Assembly (NCBI GenBank): GCA_019055375.1
Contig: JAHQIW010000789.1
Coordinates: 62,001 to 126,000, forward strand
Direction of reading: 5' to 3'
Source: Parelaphostrongylus tenuis
Lineage: Eukaryota; Nematoda; Chromadorea; Rhabditida; Metastrongylidae
Length of the DNA stretch: 64,000 bases
Below, piece by piece: positions 33,090 through 45,654 of this stretch (its first letter is position 1; each line of letters begins with the position of its first letter). The notes under the pieces are model-generated. The model was given only the letters and a program-made list of their open reading frames with translations, made no database searches and had not been told where the DNA came from. Position numbers and translations under genes: made by a program.

Positions 33090-34619
33090 GCTTCCTACTA
33101 CCCTTTTTGATAGATTTCCTCCTAAATAATTCAGAAAGCAGCAGTTATTGGTAAATATAGCTGATTTAGGTGTTTCAAATCATTTGAAGTTTACTCAGTA
33201 AGACAAAATGCCGCCAAACTATAAAAGATGGCAAGACACATGTGAGTGGTTCTTAAAAACGAACTTAGCGAATGTAATGATTCACAGATGCAACAGACCA
33301 TCGTTATTGTGTTGCTGCAGCATGAAATACTGATTTTCCCACATGGAATAAAATTCACATTAGACAAAACGCTGTCGTTACGCCGTGCACTTTTTGCACA
33401 TAACAGTTATAATGTATTCAACTGGAAAGTCAGTCTACTGCTTTTGCCAAAGTCATAGCAGTACAAGCCGCACTTACTAAGATCTTTTATTTTTCGTTGA
33501 TGAAGGCACTGCATTGGTCAAAAAAACACACATCTGCGGATTTCCATTAGAAGACTCAGATACCGCCAAAAGCCTTCTTCAAAAAGCAATGATCTACGAA
33601 CAGTCGGATTGCCTGGACTGTGCATTTTGAATACTGTAAATGTCTTTTAATATGGCCAAGGTAAGGAGGCATACTTAAAAACGCGATAAGAGTGGCATTT
33701 AGTTACTTCTTCCTCTACCATTTTCTCGGATGCTCCAAATTTTCTAAACGTAGGTGTTTATAAAGCATCGCTTGAGCCTTCCCATTTCTCTTTCGCGTGC
33801 ATGGAAAACAAAATTTGTCAGAATGCAGTATTGCATAATGTGTATATCAGACGGATAGCGCATTGGTATTGAGCTATTCATCTTGCCAGTTCAGCTCAGT
33901 ATCCGAGCAAAGATTTCTACCAGATCTCTAAAGGGTTAACCATATTTGCTGATCTAAAATGCTTCAGTACGGCTATCCCCAAAAGTCGTATCGAATCGAC
34001 TTGATGATTCAGAGGCATTCTTGAGGACCACACTTTGTCGGGTGATGTATAATACTATATGAAAGAATAAATAGAGAATTCCATTTTTTACAAAATTTGT
34101 TGGTGCCTCAATTCAATATCATGCGCTTTATTTGTCCTAACTTGTTTGAAAAATTATCGAATGTGTTAAGCAAGTTCTTCTAGCATAGTTTTAACCGAGC
34201 TTATTCCTACAATTTTGTTAAATTGACATATTTCAAATGTTTTTAGTCAGTAGCTATTTGAGTTTAGATAGTATAGTGAATAAACATTGCCGTTAGTGCT
34301 CAAATCTCTTCTAAATAGTGTTTATAACTCTTCATCATTTTCGGGGGATAAAACCATGTCTTTTGAATCTGTAACCACCAGGGATTATTTGTGCTGAATT
34401 TCAAAACGGCTCAGAAAGGTCACTTTCAAGGAAAGGTATGAGAGCATTTCTCAGAATTTACCTCAGCATGCGCGTTTCCTCACGGAACTGTTCAAGTCAT
34501 TGAAGCTTCCAATTTATTATGCATCGAGAATTCTTTGGCACCGACTTTTTACAAATAACTTGCTAGCGCATAACAAAACGAAAACGCAATAATCACTTTG
34601 GAGCTCTCCTGCTGCGGCT

Positions 34620-34800
34620 GAGTGATTGGAATGTTTGTCGCGGCGCGAAGCAGGCTTATCCTCACTTCCCAACGCCCTGCGGTAGTCAAAAACGAACGCC
34701 CTATGCAACATCGTAGATAGAATATCCTCAATATTGCAAAAAGACTCGCTCAACCAGTAATCATCACATTCAAAAAGAAGATGGAGAACGAATTGATTGC
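34620..34800 (+). repeat. Dispersed repeat, family 5
   Basis: Four plus-strand copies occur: here, 42.64-42.85, 59.13-59.31 and 60.16-60.36 kb. They share a GTCGCGGC head, AACGAACGCCCTATG, TCCTC.A.ATTGCAAA.AGA, GCTCAACCAGTA and TCAAAAAGAAGATG in that order. The head of the 60.16-kb copy (GCCGTGACCAAGTGGTTGTGATGC) looks like a leucine/serine tRNA 5' half, so this may be a third SINE family. Confidence 0.5.
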
Positions 34801-34832
34801 TAGAAGTGTCCACCTATTGAAGAAAAACGCAT

Positions 34833-34866
34833 ATACACACCACACACACACACACACACACACACA
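34833..34866. repeat. (CA)n microsatellite
   Basis: A pure dinucleotide run of about 17 units, ordinary simple-sequence DNA. Confidence 0.95.
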
Positions 34867-36540
34867 GCACATAGTGTGAGACGGATCGAGTAAAGTTCAA
34901 AAAAACTAGCATTTTCGACGAGTAATCGACGCAGTATTTTGCAGCAATAGTCTTTTATACTTACCATACACTACCACTACCGGAAAGTAACGCTTTTGAT
35001 GAGAATTTCACATGTATTTCGTCTGTTTGTACAATGGAGTAATCTCATACAGCGTTAGTTCTAGGTTATCGTAAAGTCACTACATTGAAGTATTTTTATG
35101 GTCTAATATCTAAGGAGACGTAGAGCTAGGTTCAACCGACAAAACTAAAGAGCTTTCTCATTGCTCGTTGTAGATAAAAGAAGCACTACTGTACAAAGCT
35201 GCGTTTGAAAGCAAAACTTGCAGACAAGACAGCGACGTTATGAACCGATCTCAGTCGCTGGGCAGGACCTTTCCATAGAGTATCAGTAATCATTTCTAAG
35301 CTTAGATTTCTCGCTATAACTCCACGCTGCTGGTTTCTCAAAACATTCATCTGTGACGTTGTAAGATCCAAAGTAAAATTATGATTTAGAACTTTTAGGA
35401 TTAGAATCATACGTTTTTTATTCAAAGTTTCTGTCTATGTGGTGAATAAATCCCCAGTAAAATAACAGCGGTTTCCATTGTTTTAATTCATATTGCAGTG
35501 GATCACTATCGAGATACGCGGTAGATCAAGCGATTACCTCATTAATAAGTCGTCGCTGTGGTTTCCCTTCACATTTTACTCAACTGTGAACCTTTTCACC
35601 TTGCCACATACTGAAGAAAAACTAATTTGGCGGAATTTATGTGGCACCAGATGACCGCAGGTATCAATTTTTTAACTTTCAGCCTCATAGTCTCATTACA
35701 ATCTTTATTTATGATTACGTGATGATGCTGTGAAATCAGTATTGAAAGCAGTTAGAACTTTCTGACCTCCTGAACTCAGTCAAAGTGATCACAGTGTTAA
35801 CTGAGTTTGTAAAAATTTTTTCCGGATTCACAAAAAGTTTCTCAATAGTAGATATGTGCCGCAGGAGAACATTCTTCGATAACAAACGCTTTCATTATTG
35901 CTGACAATGTCAGACTTTCTCTTGATATCAGTGAAGCTATTAGGCGAGGCGATAACTAAAAACTCAATGATAATAAAACAAGGACAGTGACAGATCGAAG
36001 TGAAAGACAGTCACTATTCATTATTACAAAATGATGGTAATGCGGTAGCATAATATTGTAATGTGATGTTAACACTGCTGAAGATATATATAGAAAAAGA
36101 GGATTTTCATTGAAAAGTAGAAGATAGTTTTCATATTTGTGAGCATGACAACAGTGCGGCCTTTTTTTCCAAGTCATACGAAGCAAAATAAATCGCGGTA
36201 TCTGAGAAAAGGGGGTAAATAATTTGTGGAAGCGGTATCTCTTATCCTAATTGTTTGTCTTCTGCATCGTTAATTATTTCGAGGGCCCAATTTCTACTAA
36301 CTTAGTTTTGCACTTGAATTAGATTAATAGATGTCATTATGATCAAACACGAGATTGTCACCATGCTACTTGATTGTCCATAGAAGCCTACATTTCAACG
36401 TGTTTCACCATCTTTAAAGTTTCGAAAGGTTACGATGATCAAATCTAATCGATCAAATCAACACAAGGTGAAAACCTATAGCGTTACTTGCGGGAAGTGT
36501 CTTTGAATGGTGTTGTGATGAAGGAATGAATTTCCGCACT

Positions 36541-39500
36541 CAATTAGCGGTGATTACCACACCACGTGTGCCACTCATAGTGCACGCGCCTTTTCGTGGT
36601 CTGCTCGTCTAGCACAAATTTTTAATAAGAATTTAAATAACAATAGGTGAAAAGATTTTCGGTTCTAATTGTGTGCCTGATTTTTGAAGACGCCCTTCTA
36701 GTGAGCAGCAGTAACGGAGCAAGGATTACATTTTTTTTTCTTGAAAGTGTGTAGTGCGTAGTATAGCATAATAGCAACTGTGCAGTGCATTTTGCACTCT
36801 TGTTTGCTGGCTTTCACTAACTTTTAGTGTTACTCAATAGCCTGAAAAACGGAAGTTCTAACTGTAAACCAATTAATAGATCAATCCCAAGAGAGAGCTC
36901 CTTACTACGCTGTAGTAACGATTAACATAAATTACGCTTCGCCTTCGGAGTGATCTGTGTACATCGCTATCGTTTATACTTAGTTCTTCAGTAGAGTTTT
37001 GGTAGTAACTTGATAGCTCAAAAGTGAAGTTTATAAAAATTAATTAGTTTATTCTAATTCATTTTTCAGCTCCCTGCTAGGGATTTAAGACCAACTTTCA
37101 GACTCTGAGTAAATAGGTCGTCTATTGAACAGCTCCTCTACTGGTACTTGCACAGTAAACTTCATTCCCTGGAGACGACTTGCGATCAAAAAGAGCGACC
37201 TTTTTTGAATGTTTCTGTAATAGTCTTTATTGATAAAAGGAACTCTCACGTGTCCTAAAAATTCCAACTTTTCAATACGTAAGCCACATCAATGAGGAAA
37301 CAGCTCATCTCCATTTCTCACATTTTTTGACCATATGCAAAAGTTTAGTTCAATGTATGACTTTTTCGAGGGGTTTATATGGTGTGACTTTTATAAAACA
37401 CAGCTGTAGTAAGCCTTGGTAGAGCCTACAATCATCAATTTCTAGAGTATTTCTTTGACAAATTTGCACATCCCTGAGCTAAATTTTTCAAACCTCACAC
37501 TAATGTTGCTCATCTTCTGTTTAGTATATTTATTCAGCAATCATAATGCATATAATAAGGATTGATCATTAGCAATCCACCTTAAGCAGTGCTTTACTCG
37601 CGTTACACAGAATTTTGCTTGTTACATCCAACAATTCGCGTGCCCTAGAACGTTTCTATTTGAAGCATTTATTTAGGCTTGATTTCTCTCACAATATCGG
37701 CCACAAGCAGCTCTCACAATATCGGCAACAAGCAACAAGCAGAAGATGGAATATGCCGTTTGAATTCTTCTGATTTAAGATATCGAATGATTATTTAATC
37801 TCCAAAAACAAGCGCAAATAAGCATTTTCTGAAAGGTCGAAATGGCGCTTGACTAGCGGAAAAATACCTTCACTCTACTCAGTCGACTACTTCCGAGAGT
37901 GGCATTCAAATGTAGGGCTTACTGAGTGATCGAATAGTGAGTAGTGTGAAATACTTCATGAAGAAAATACACATTCTGATTAAACATTTTTCTAGTGTTC
38001 TGGACCGTTTACTCGTAATATATATTTGAGTATACATCTTACAGTCTGCACGGCTAGTGGCTCTTTGTAGTCTATATAATGTTAACAACGAGTTGTGCCT
38101 ATAACTGCGCACACTAATTCTTGTAGGTGTGCAGATGAGCGCCAATGTTAGTCAAAAGCGAAAATTTCTCATGCTGTTGCGTGCTGTCGGAAGTGATCAA
38201 CATGCATTTGTCTGGCTGATGTTGGTGTTTTAAGAGCGAAGTCATCAGCGAGGCAAAGATTGTGTGATTGTCGACTGTTGATTTTTGCTCCCATATTGCC
38301 AGATTCATAGTTCGAACCATAATTCACATGATGTTTTAGAGGACACCTCTTCCGCCGTTAGTAATGTCATAGAACAGTGATATTTTTATTGTAAAATATT
38401 CACATACCTCAAGAAGAATAAACACGCAAGCATGGCAATAATTCATTGTGAAGTTCATGCATAAAATATTAGCTGGGAGAGATTTAGAGCAAACTTTTAT
38501 TTCACATTAGCACCTTCTATGAATGAAGTCTTCTAAAAAGATGTGGTAACTTTTTTAGGCCTCTACAGCATCAAGTTCTTTTCACGAATGTCTTAGAACA
38601 GATGTGGACTTTCTTCTCTTACAATTTTATGACTAGCAATTCGTTATAATTTTTCTGACTTTTCTTTTTTCCTGCTACATTAAAAACATTTAATGTTAAG
38701 AATCATAGTGAACAGGACATTGTAAAAAATCTGTGCTTGGATACTTTTTATTCTGAAGAGAATGAAAAAGAATTTTACGCTTCTATGTGCTATGTGTTTC
38801 AATGTACCATGTAACCGAGAAGTTCTAGAGAAACTAGAAATTTTCGTCACTCATAGCTGAAAACTTGCTATCCGATTATTTCTGCATTGTCTGAAGTTTG
38901 GTGATTTACTGTGGTATTATTTCGGATGTACAAAATGAATATTGAGACGGAATTAGCTGTCACGTAGCAGTTCACATGAAACAACGCGGAACTGTTACAA
39001 CACGGAAGTGCTACAATACGGAACTCTTCATTCAGCTTCATTCGGCGTTCAAAAAAATCAATTACAGGGCTGACAGTTCTACAGCACCGACGATACTTTC
39101 AATTTGTCATTAAGTAGTAGACAAAATAATATTCAGTGTGATTTGGTTTGAAGTTTCTTGCTGACATACTGCCACGAAATACCTTTTTACGACTGTTTTT
39201 GAGACGCTCAAAGGTATGGCAATCTGGTTTTTTCAGTCACCAGCAATTTGCTGTAGATACTGTCCGTTACGTGCTTTATCACCTTGCGGCGAGTGTTAAT
39301 ATTTCGGCGTTTCGGCGTCGGTTAGTTTATGTAGTTAATATCTCCCCACAAGGAATTAACTAGAGCGAAAAGCACTGTGCAACTGAATAGACTGTAATCC
39401 CGGAGCACGTGTCTTGCACTGCATATGTGGCATAACAGACCTCATGAAAGGTGCAACATATGTTTTCAAATATATTGCATATTATAAATATATATATATG

Positions 39501-40244
39501 TACATTTTCACATTATATTATTTATATTGTTGCGAAAGAATTATCTGGTTTTATTCACTGCAACGCTTACAGCTATAATGGGACACTCAAAGTGATAGAA
39601 ATGTTTTTTAGAAGAGTTTTCATCCAATTATAGTACAGCTGCTAGTATAAACCGCTCCAGAATCCGATACCGGTTTAACTGCTACTGATTGGAAAAAAAC
39701 TGAAGTTTTATTGAATGAAGTCCTGCCTAGCGATATCTCTAGTTCCGTCAAGTGACATTGCTCTGAGGAGTTGTTTAGTTGAAAAATCCAGATAGCCTTC
39801 AATATCCAAAATATTGAAAAATTCGAAGTACTTGACTGATAGCACAAAGGCTTTATCAAGAAAAATCGAAGACTTTGCATTGGCACCTTTGTTTTTGGAG
39901 AGCTTGAATTGTTTTCAACAATAAATGCAAATTCTAAACAACAGAAAATGATTCTGGGATGTCATTTGCAGTTTACTAAGCTCAAGAAGTTATGCATACA
40001 TTCAGGATTTCGGGTTCATTCTAATTGAGAGGAAACATATGAAAAGCCGAACTCAATCACTGGAGAGGGATTTTTCATCAAAGACCAGAGGAGACTAGAA
40101 ATCAAAAGATTAAAAAAACTTCTTAAAAATTAAACACATTTTTGAGTTTATTCAAGCTTGTACAATAGTTTGAGTGCCAGCACTCTGAGGAAGGGGTTCT
40201 GTCGAACGAAACATAAGCCAAATAAAAGAAAAACACATGGTCTT
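36541..40244. other. Mostly unidentified stretch
   Basis: I see no conserved coding sequence. About 39,380-39,470 resembles the dispersed family at 5.06, 23.9 and 44.0 kb (GAGCACGTGT and CCTCATGAAAGG). A short AT run lies at 39,483-39,505. At 40,185-40,216 a plus-strand CTGAGGA, then GTTC-TGTC-GAAC and GAAAC, looks like a decayed hammerhead directly before the next element. Confidence 0.45.
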
Positions 40245-40334
40245 CTACCTCTGTTGTAAACCGCTCTTTTACAGACCCGCTCAAAACGATTTAATCTGAT
40301 AAGGATATGATTGGTTTTAAGCCGATAGGTTCTA

Positions 40335-40382
40335 GTGCTACATAGGCGCCTATTTCATCCTACTGGGACTCATCAGTAGCAC
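40335..40382 (-). ncRNA. Hammerhead ribozyme, cleavage-site mutant
   Basis: On the minus strand GTGCTA, CTGATGA, GTCC-CAGTA-GGAT, GAAA, ATAGGCGCCTAT-palindrome and TAGCAC are all present, with one G-U wobble in stem II. The base at the cleavage position is G (40,341), which the hammerhead rule forbids, so this copy should fold but not cut. Confidence 0.75.
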
Positions 40383-40639
40383 CCTCCCTCAGTTCTGTCA
40401 ACTAAGACCTATCGGCTCATAAGAAGTCATATTCTTATCAGATTAAATCGTTTTGAGCGGATTTGTAGAAGAGCGGTCGATAGAAGAGGTATGATTTATC
40501 ATAAAAGTAGCAAGCTCGACTGCAGGTCACCACAAACGCCATGTAATACCATCATCCGACTCAGGGTGATTATTTTTACTTTGCCTTGGTTCCTTTAGAG
40601 GATTATTTAGCTTCAGGGGATCGACGGAACAGAGGGAGG

Positions 40640-40687
40640 GTGCTTCTGATGAGTCCCAATAGGACGAAATAAGCGCCATTATAGCAC
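40640..40687 (+). ncRNA. Hammerhead ribozyme, stem III broken
   Basis: The plus strand reads GTGCTT, CTGATGA, GTCC-CAATA-GGAC, GAAA, TAAGCGCCATTA, TAGCAC. Core and stem II are intact and stem I keeps five pairs. Stem III has lost its palindrome (ATAAGCGCCATT instead of ATAGGCGCCTAT), so activity is doubtful. Confidence 0.7.
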
Positions 40688-40739
40688 TAAACCTATCGGC
40701 TTGAAACAAGTCCTGTCCTTATCAGATTACATTTTTTAT

Positions 40740-41805
40740 CAACAATATTTTATTCTGAACGTTAAACTGTGACAAAGGGGTGTTTTGAGAAACCAGCGAC
40801 GTGCAGCTATATCCACAAGTCTCAATTTTCGAATGGTTACTAACACTCCTATGAAAAATTCTTCCCCAGCAAATGAGATCGATTTCTCGTTTGTTCTCTC
40901 TTAATCAGTAAAAACCATTTGGAGACTTGCCCATTTATGAGGGCCACAAATAAAAACCAGTCTATTTGTTGGACAGAAGCTTTTCATAGGAGTTCTAGTA
41001 ATCGTTCAAAAACTTAAATTTCTGGCTAAGGCCCACAACTGCGATTTTTTAAAGCACCCTTTTAGAACGTTGCAAAATCCAAAATAAAATTATGTTTTAC
41101 ACGATCACGTAGGTTTTTTCTCATCTCTCTCTTGATTTGCTTTACACCCTTCTTTAGAGTGCTAGTACTCGTTTAATAGCACAAGTTTTGAAAAACTCAA
41201 AAGCGTCTTTGCTTTTTGGAAAAGCTCTTTAGATAGCGCTTCAGAAGAAAGAAAGAACTTGTGCTTCACACTTCGCCGCACAAAGCGCATTCTTTGAACT
41301 ATTAGTAATCATTCGGCAACATAAGTATCAATGGTTCTAATGCTGTGTTTGTTTTCTTGAAATACCGTTTGACAGGGGAAATAAGATCTAGTTTCAATTT
41401 TCGCCAACCTTGTTTACCGGCTAGTCCATCGGGTCGGGGGCGAGCCAATTGGTCGATGCTCTGGTTGTTGGATATTGGGAATGTAACTTGTTATTCAATT
41501 CGGAATTTTTCCTTCCTTTGAAAGAAATTCCAGGTAAAATGACTAATTCAGATACTACGAACATTCTTCTAAAATGATAAATATTAAGGAGCACGGCGAG
41601 TGTGAAACATAATTTTTATTCTAGATGCTGCAGCGTTATGAAAGGATTTGTTGTAGATCGGCTATGTAGGGTGGTACCCAGAAATCTATGTCTTCGAATA
41701 ATTGCTGACACACTTATGAAAAGATTCTGTCCAATGAACGAGATCAGTTTTTCGTTTGTTGCCTCATGATGGACAAGAACCCATTCTTCTAATATCATAT
41801 CTGTT
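40740..41805. repeat. Three copies of dispersed repeat family 4
   Basis: Copies lie at 40,745-40,930 (minus), 40,960-41,230 (plus) and 41,610-41,800 (minus), the first two as an inverted pair. They share CTTTTCATAGGAGT..TAGTAATC, a block like GTTGCAAAATCCAAAATAAA and GAGTGCTAGTACTC. Other copies are at 2.72-2.99 and 35.24-35.42 kb. The class is unknown. Confidence 0.5.
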
Positions 41806-42389
41806 GTTACTAAGTGTCAGTAACAGTTAGTGTAAAAACTAATGTACCTTGGTGATAGTAGAGCTGCGCGCGAGGATCCGCATCGTCTCCTTCCGTGCAA
41901 ATGAAGACTCTTCTACTCTGAATTCACATAGAATTAGCAAACATGTTTAAGATCTCCCATCAATCTTTAAAAGCTGGCGAGTGACTAGTGACAGTCTAAG
42001 AGAGTCCATTTACTGCCTTATTAAATTAGAAAGTAGAATCTTACTGTTTCAGAGAGAATTTAACAACGAGGACTTTTTTTTGACGAGGAAGGAAAAACTT
42101 CTATCAACGGCCTAGCCACAGGCAAATCAGTGGGCTGTCATAAGCGATATTTTAGGAAAGAATAAATTGAAAGTAGGGTAGCATATAAATTTGACCTCGG
42201 TTCGCGTGAAAAAGTGATTAGCTGCGCATCAATAAGTGTCCAGAAAATCTCTAACATTACCTGCAGTCAAACTATTCTTCCCAGTAGGAGTGGAATAGAT
42301 AAGAAGAAAATTACAACTATATTAGACTAGCAATTTTTATTTGATCATCCAATTCAAAATATCTGTTAGCATTACTGGAATCAATGTCG

Positions 42390-42600
42390 AGTCCGGCTAC
42401 CCGTGCCATACCGTTGACGGCTGATTGCGGACAGATAGATGCGTTGTAGCCTAGAAAGAATGGTGGGCAAAACGGAGGTCAGTAGTGCAGCGGGCTACAA
42501 CACGCGCTGCCAGATAAGGTGATATGTAAATTCGAGTCCTACCTGATGTGAATGTTTTGCACATCACTCTACATCACTGGATACTCTTAGATTCTTTAGT
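42390..42600 (+). repeat. tRNA-derived SINE, family 2
   Basis: The order GGTCAGTAGTGCAGCGGGCTACAACACGCGCTGCC, AAATTCGAGTCCTA and GCACATCACTCTACATCACTGG matches the other family members, and the preceding body (GATGCGTTGTAGCCTAGAAAG) matches 49.03-49.07 and 55.05-55.08 kb. Confidence 0.65.
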
Positions 42601-42629
42601 ATTTCCTATACCAATGTGAACTATTTCTG

Positions 42630-42850
42630 GCGGCGTAGTGGCCAGTGATGCTCGGCGCTGCTGAGCGCAAAGTGAACCCTTCAAACCCCCCTTCCTGGCA
42701 ATCAATGACGAACGATCTACGGGAAGCCTCAGACTGGCTGTACTGGAAATTGAAAGGAGTGTGCTTAACTAGTTCTCTACGAAGTCTATAAAAAAGCCAA
42801 TTTTCAACTAAGCGATGAACGCGAGGAAACGAATTGAATGCGAGAAGTAC
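42630..42850 (+). repeat. Dispersed repeat, family 5
   Basis: Shares GTGATGCTCG, ATGACGAACGATCTACG and TACTGGAAATTGAAAGGAGTGTGCTTAAC-like blocks with the copies at 34.62, 59.13 and 60.16 kb. It follows the SINE directly. Confidence 0.45.
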
Positions 42851-43413
42851 TCGGACCCACACTATATAAAGACTGCAATACGAGTCAAAAAAGGGGCAGA
42901 TGATCATTAATTATTTCTGATGTAGGTGTAGGTGATTATAAACTAAAAATCTGCTGCAGATACCGAATTGGAAGCGGTAGATTTGGCCGGCATAGTTTAC
43001 TGGAATAATTCAGTATTCCATGATTGCGCTTAAAGTCTCACATTCCATCTTTTTTCCATGGTTCTTCGAAATACAGCGATACTCTGCAAGTTTTTCATTC
43101 TTAGATCTTTAATCATCTGCAGAGATAATTCTTGTTTCTACCCCTAACAAGATGCTTCAGACTTTGGCTTTACGTGTTAGGGAACGGTGAAACGTACTGA
43201 TTCATTGGTTTGAACCCAAATAAACTACGATAGTTTCGGTGTCACTATAAGGTAGCCTTTATTTCGGGGCTAACTCCACAATACATTGACATAAATCATT
43301 ATGTTGTATAGTAGTTCAAATACGAAAAAAAACAAAATTTTCTGGAAGCTCTTTCCCCTTATTTATTCCATTTCTCAATAAATTCAAATGGTTGACTAAA
43401 AAGTTGCTTGCAG

Positions 43414-43775
43414 TCAAAGGAGATATGATAAAACGTCCACATTGCATCATCATTGGTAACACGGTGACAGCCTTATGCACTGGAATGATGATAGGTCAAG
43501 ACTGTGAACTGGGAAAGAGCGACTATATTCAGACTATTACTACTAATCAAACGACAATTTCCGGAACTCTCATGGTTTGAAAAGCATTCCTTCTATCTAA
43601 GCTCTTTTAGAAAATTTCCATATAGACTACGAGCATCGTCATGGCGAATTGGTCGACAGAGATGTGGCAACGCGTAGTATACAGAGCGGTACGAATGCTG
43701 ACATTGGGTTTGTTTGGATCGCACTTCATCTCGGCAATCGCGAACCGTCAGTTAGAACTCCAACCCTGCTATTAA
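43414..43775 (+). CDS. Small secreted-protein family, copy E, 3' half (open)
   Basis: Two exons correspond to exons 4 and 5 of the family. Exon 4 (43,414-43,574) follows GCTTGCAG, carries HCIIIGNTVTALCTGM and QTTISGTLM, and ends at a GTTTGA donor, the same odd donor position as in copies A-C. Exon 5 (43,626-43,775) follows TATAG and reads TTSIVMANWSTEMWQRVVYRA, then GLFGSHFISAIA, ending in TAA. Neither exon contains a stop or frameshift, in contrast to copies A-C, and lengths match (161 and about 150 bases). I could not find plus-strand exons 1-3 upstream, so this is either a truncated duplicate or a gene whose 5' exons are too diverged or distant to see. The protein end would lie outside the cell, as inferred from the family's signal peptide. 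Confidence 0.55.
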
Positions 43776-43974
43776 GTACTTGTGATGAACTATGTAACCA
43801 TTTGTGTTCTTCCAACTTCAACTTTCGCATACTTTCATTTTGCAAATAAATGAATCCATATCACTCATTTTCAATGTTTCTTGAAATCACAATCAAATTT
43901 CATTATGTCCCATAATTTTTTTTCACTTGATGCCTCTTGTAAATACTGCGGTATTGGTTTCTCTTAGCAGAGGA

Positions 43975-44110
43975 TACTCACGAAACTGACTGAACAGCAT
44001 GACACCACGCAGCTATCGAGGCTGAAAGGTCAAAACACGTGTATTTCACTGCATAAGTGTCCATAACCAGAACACTTACATGACTCAAAATAATTATTCG
44101 GCGTTAATAG
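43975..44110 (+). repeat. Dispersed repeat copy of the palindromic hammerhead-like family
   Basis: CGAGGCTGAAAGGTCAAAACACGTGTA matches CGAGGCTGTGAAGGCCAAAACACGTGTA at 51.1 kb, and the following block (ACTTACATGACTCAAAATAATTATT) matches its 3' side. The core base G of GAAA is A here, as in the 51.1-kb copy. Confidence 0.5.
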
Positions 44111-44855
44111 ATTAATACTGAAAGGTGAAGTGAGTATGTAATCCGTTACATTGCTCGTATTGCCCTTAGAAGGCAAAAGTTCTTGCTTAGATTTCTCTGG
44201 GAAAAATTCTATACGTTTATAAATGGAAAAAATCGCCGTGATATCAAAAAAGTTTCTAAAAAAATCAACTCGAACGCACCCGCTGGATTTGTCGAAAACT
44301 GCTCAAACTTGTGAGCATAAAATTATGAGGTTGCCCTAGAAAACATCCCTGTGCTCTTATGTTTTTTTTCCTTTTATGTTTCTTCTTTGTTATTTTTCCT
44401 TTCTAGCAATCTCTTATCATTATGGAGTTAAATAAGGATTTGAGTATTCACATTTTGAGTGTTTTTGAACTAGTCAAAACCATGTCTTCTCTCATCTGAT
44501 CCTTTGATAGCGATTTATCGAGATGAATTCGAAGAATGGTAACAAAAAGCAGTTTTAGCTCATCCTGAAAGACTGTCAATAAAACTGCCGTATTCTACCT
44601 ACTAATTTCTTACACAAAAAAATATAAGGCTTAACTAGTACAAGAAATCTACTAGAAAATTCAAGCTCTCCAGGACTGTGAAGTAAATTTCTTGGTCCTA
44701 ATTTCTAATCTTGTCGAGGAGATGGATTCACACACATTTACTACCAACCGCGATCCATCGACTGGAAAAATGGTAATAGCACAGTATCATGTGTTATCCC
44801 GTGAACATCATCTCCTCATCCCTGCTATAGAGTAAAGTCCAGTGTTGGAGCGTGA

Positions 44856-44900
44856 GCCACTGGCGAAGAGGGCGACACCTCCGAAACGTACGTATGACCC
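44856..44900 (+). ncRNA. Hammerhead-like motif with palindromic stem III
   Basis: The order is GCCA, CTGGCGA, A, GAGG-GCGACA-CCTC, C, GAAA, then CGTACGT, A, TGAC. Stem II pairs perfectly over four bases and ACGTACGT is a perfect palindrome in the stem III place, with A at the cleavage position. The core has one change (CTGGCGA for CTGANGA), and stem I pairs at three of four positions. It belongs to none of the other families here. Confidence 0.4.
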
Positions 44901-45654
44901 TGGCGTAACAACCTCAGTAAGGCTGCAATGTAGACATTTTTCACGTATATATTGAATGTTTATAGCGAGGTTCTGAAAACAGTTGATGAGATGGATTTAT
45001 CACCTATGCTTCTTTGTTCCTTTTATATTGTCGCAATATCCGTCTACATTTAGCAAGAGAGCGTTTAAAATGAAACGCTGTCCGAACATTCGTGCATTTC
45101 GTTACTTGGCATAACATGGTATCATGCCAATGCTATTTGTCGTCTAAGCAGATTCTCAAGCGAGTCTCGATTTCTTTCTCATTTCACATCTTTCTATGTT
45201 GACGAGGCACTCAGCAAAAGAACTGCCTTTCTTGAATTGTGTCCCAATTCTTTGATTCACCAGAACGACTTTTGGTCGATGATTTGGACTATTTACACAT
45301 ATACACAAATAGAGACAAAAGAAGTTCTACCGTCAATGAATTTTCACGCTTTTTTCCACTGATTAAAACAGTTTTTGTCTTCTTAAAATGCTGTCATTCA
45401 GAATGCTTTGTGACCATTTCTTCATATAACTGGTAATCTGATTCTTAGAGATTCGGAATGAACAAACGGAGAGCTAAACTTTGCCGCGGAAGAAGCAGTG
45501 ATTGGGAGAACTTAGGGAAGAGATTTGAACGTTGACAATTTAACTTCAACCTACATGGATAATCAAAAGTGAACACGTTTTACACACAAGGGTTCATTGG
45601 CTAGAGACGCATTAGTATAGACATGAGAAATTTTCCTTTCAATATTTTTCCACG

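Larger units (their letters stand above)
33090..36540. repeat. Duplicated block upstream of copy B
   Basis: Collinear with the blocks at 8.16-10.93 and 56.09-60 kb. Landmarks are CAGATGCAACAGACCATC (33,285), ATGAAGGCACTGCA (33,502), AACAAAATTTGTCAGAATGCAGT (33,808) and a CACCATCTTTAAAGT stretch (36,405). It contains a (CA)n tract and dispersed repeats at 34.62-34.80 and 35.24-35.42 kb. No gene is recognisable. Confidence 0.65.
40245..40728. mobile_element. Rearranged foldback element with two decayed hammerheads
   Basis: This is a relative of 28,906-29,208. The left arm (40,245-40,340) and an internal arm (40,404-40,475) are inverse copies spanning AAATCGTTTTGAGCGG and ATCTGATAAG. The right part (40,508-40,728) is a near full-length unit in the opposite orientation, ending TTATCAGATTA. 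So two units lie head to head with one partly deleted. No protein is encoded. Confidence 0.7.

Noticed and set aside
34833..34866. A CRISPR-like or regulatory array
   Set aside because: It is a plain CA dinucleotide run. No spaced direct repeats of CRISPR type occur anywhere in the window.
35640..35670. A further last exon of the secreted-protein family (ATGTGGCACCAGATG)
   Set aside because: Only the MWQ-like codons match by chance; the flanking residues do not follow the family pattern and no upstream exon fits.
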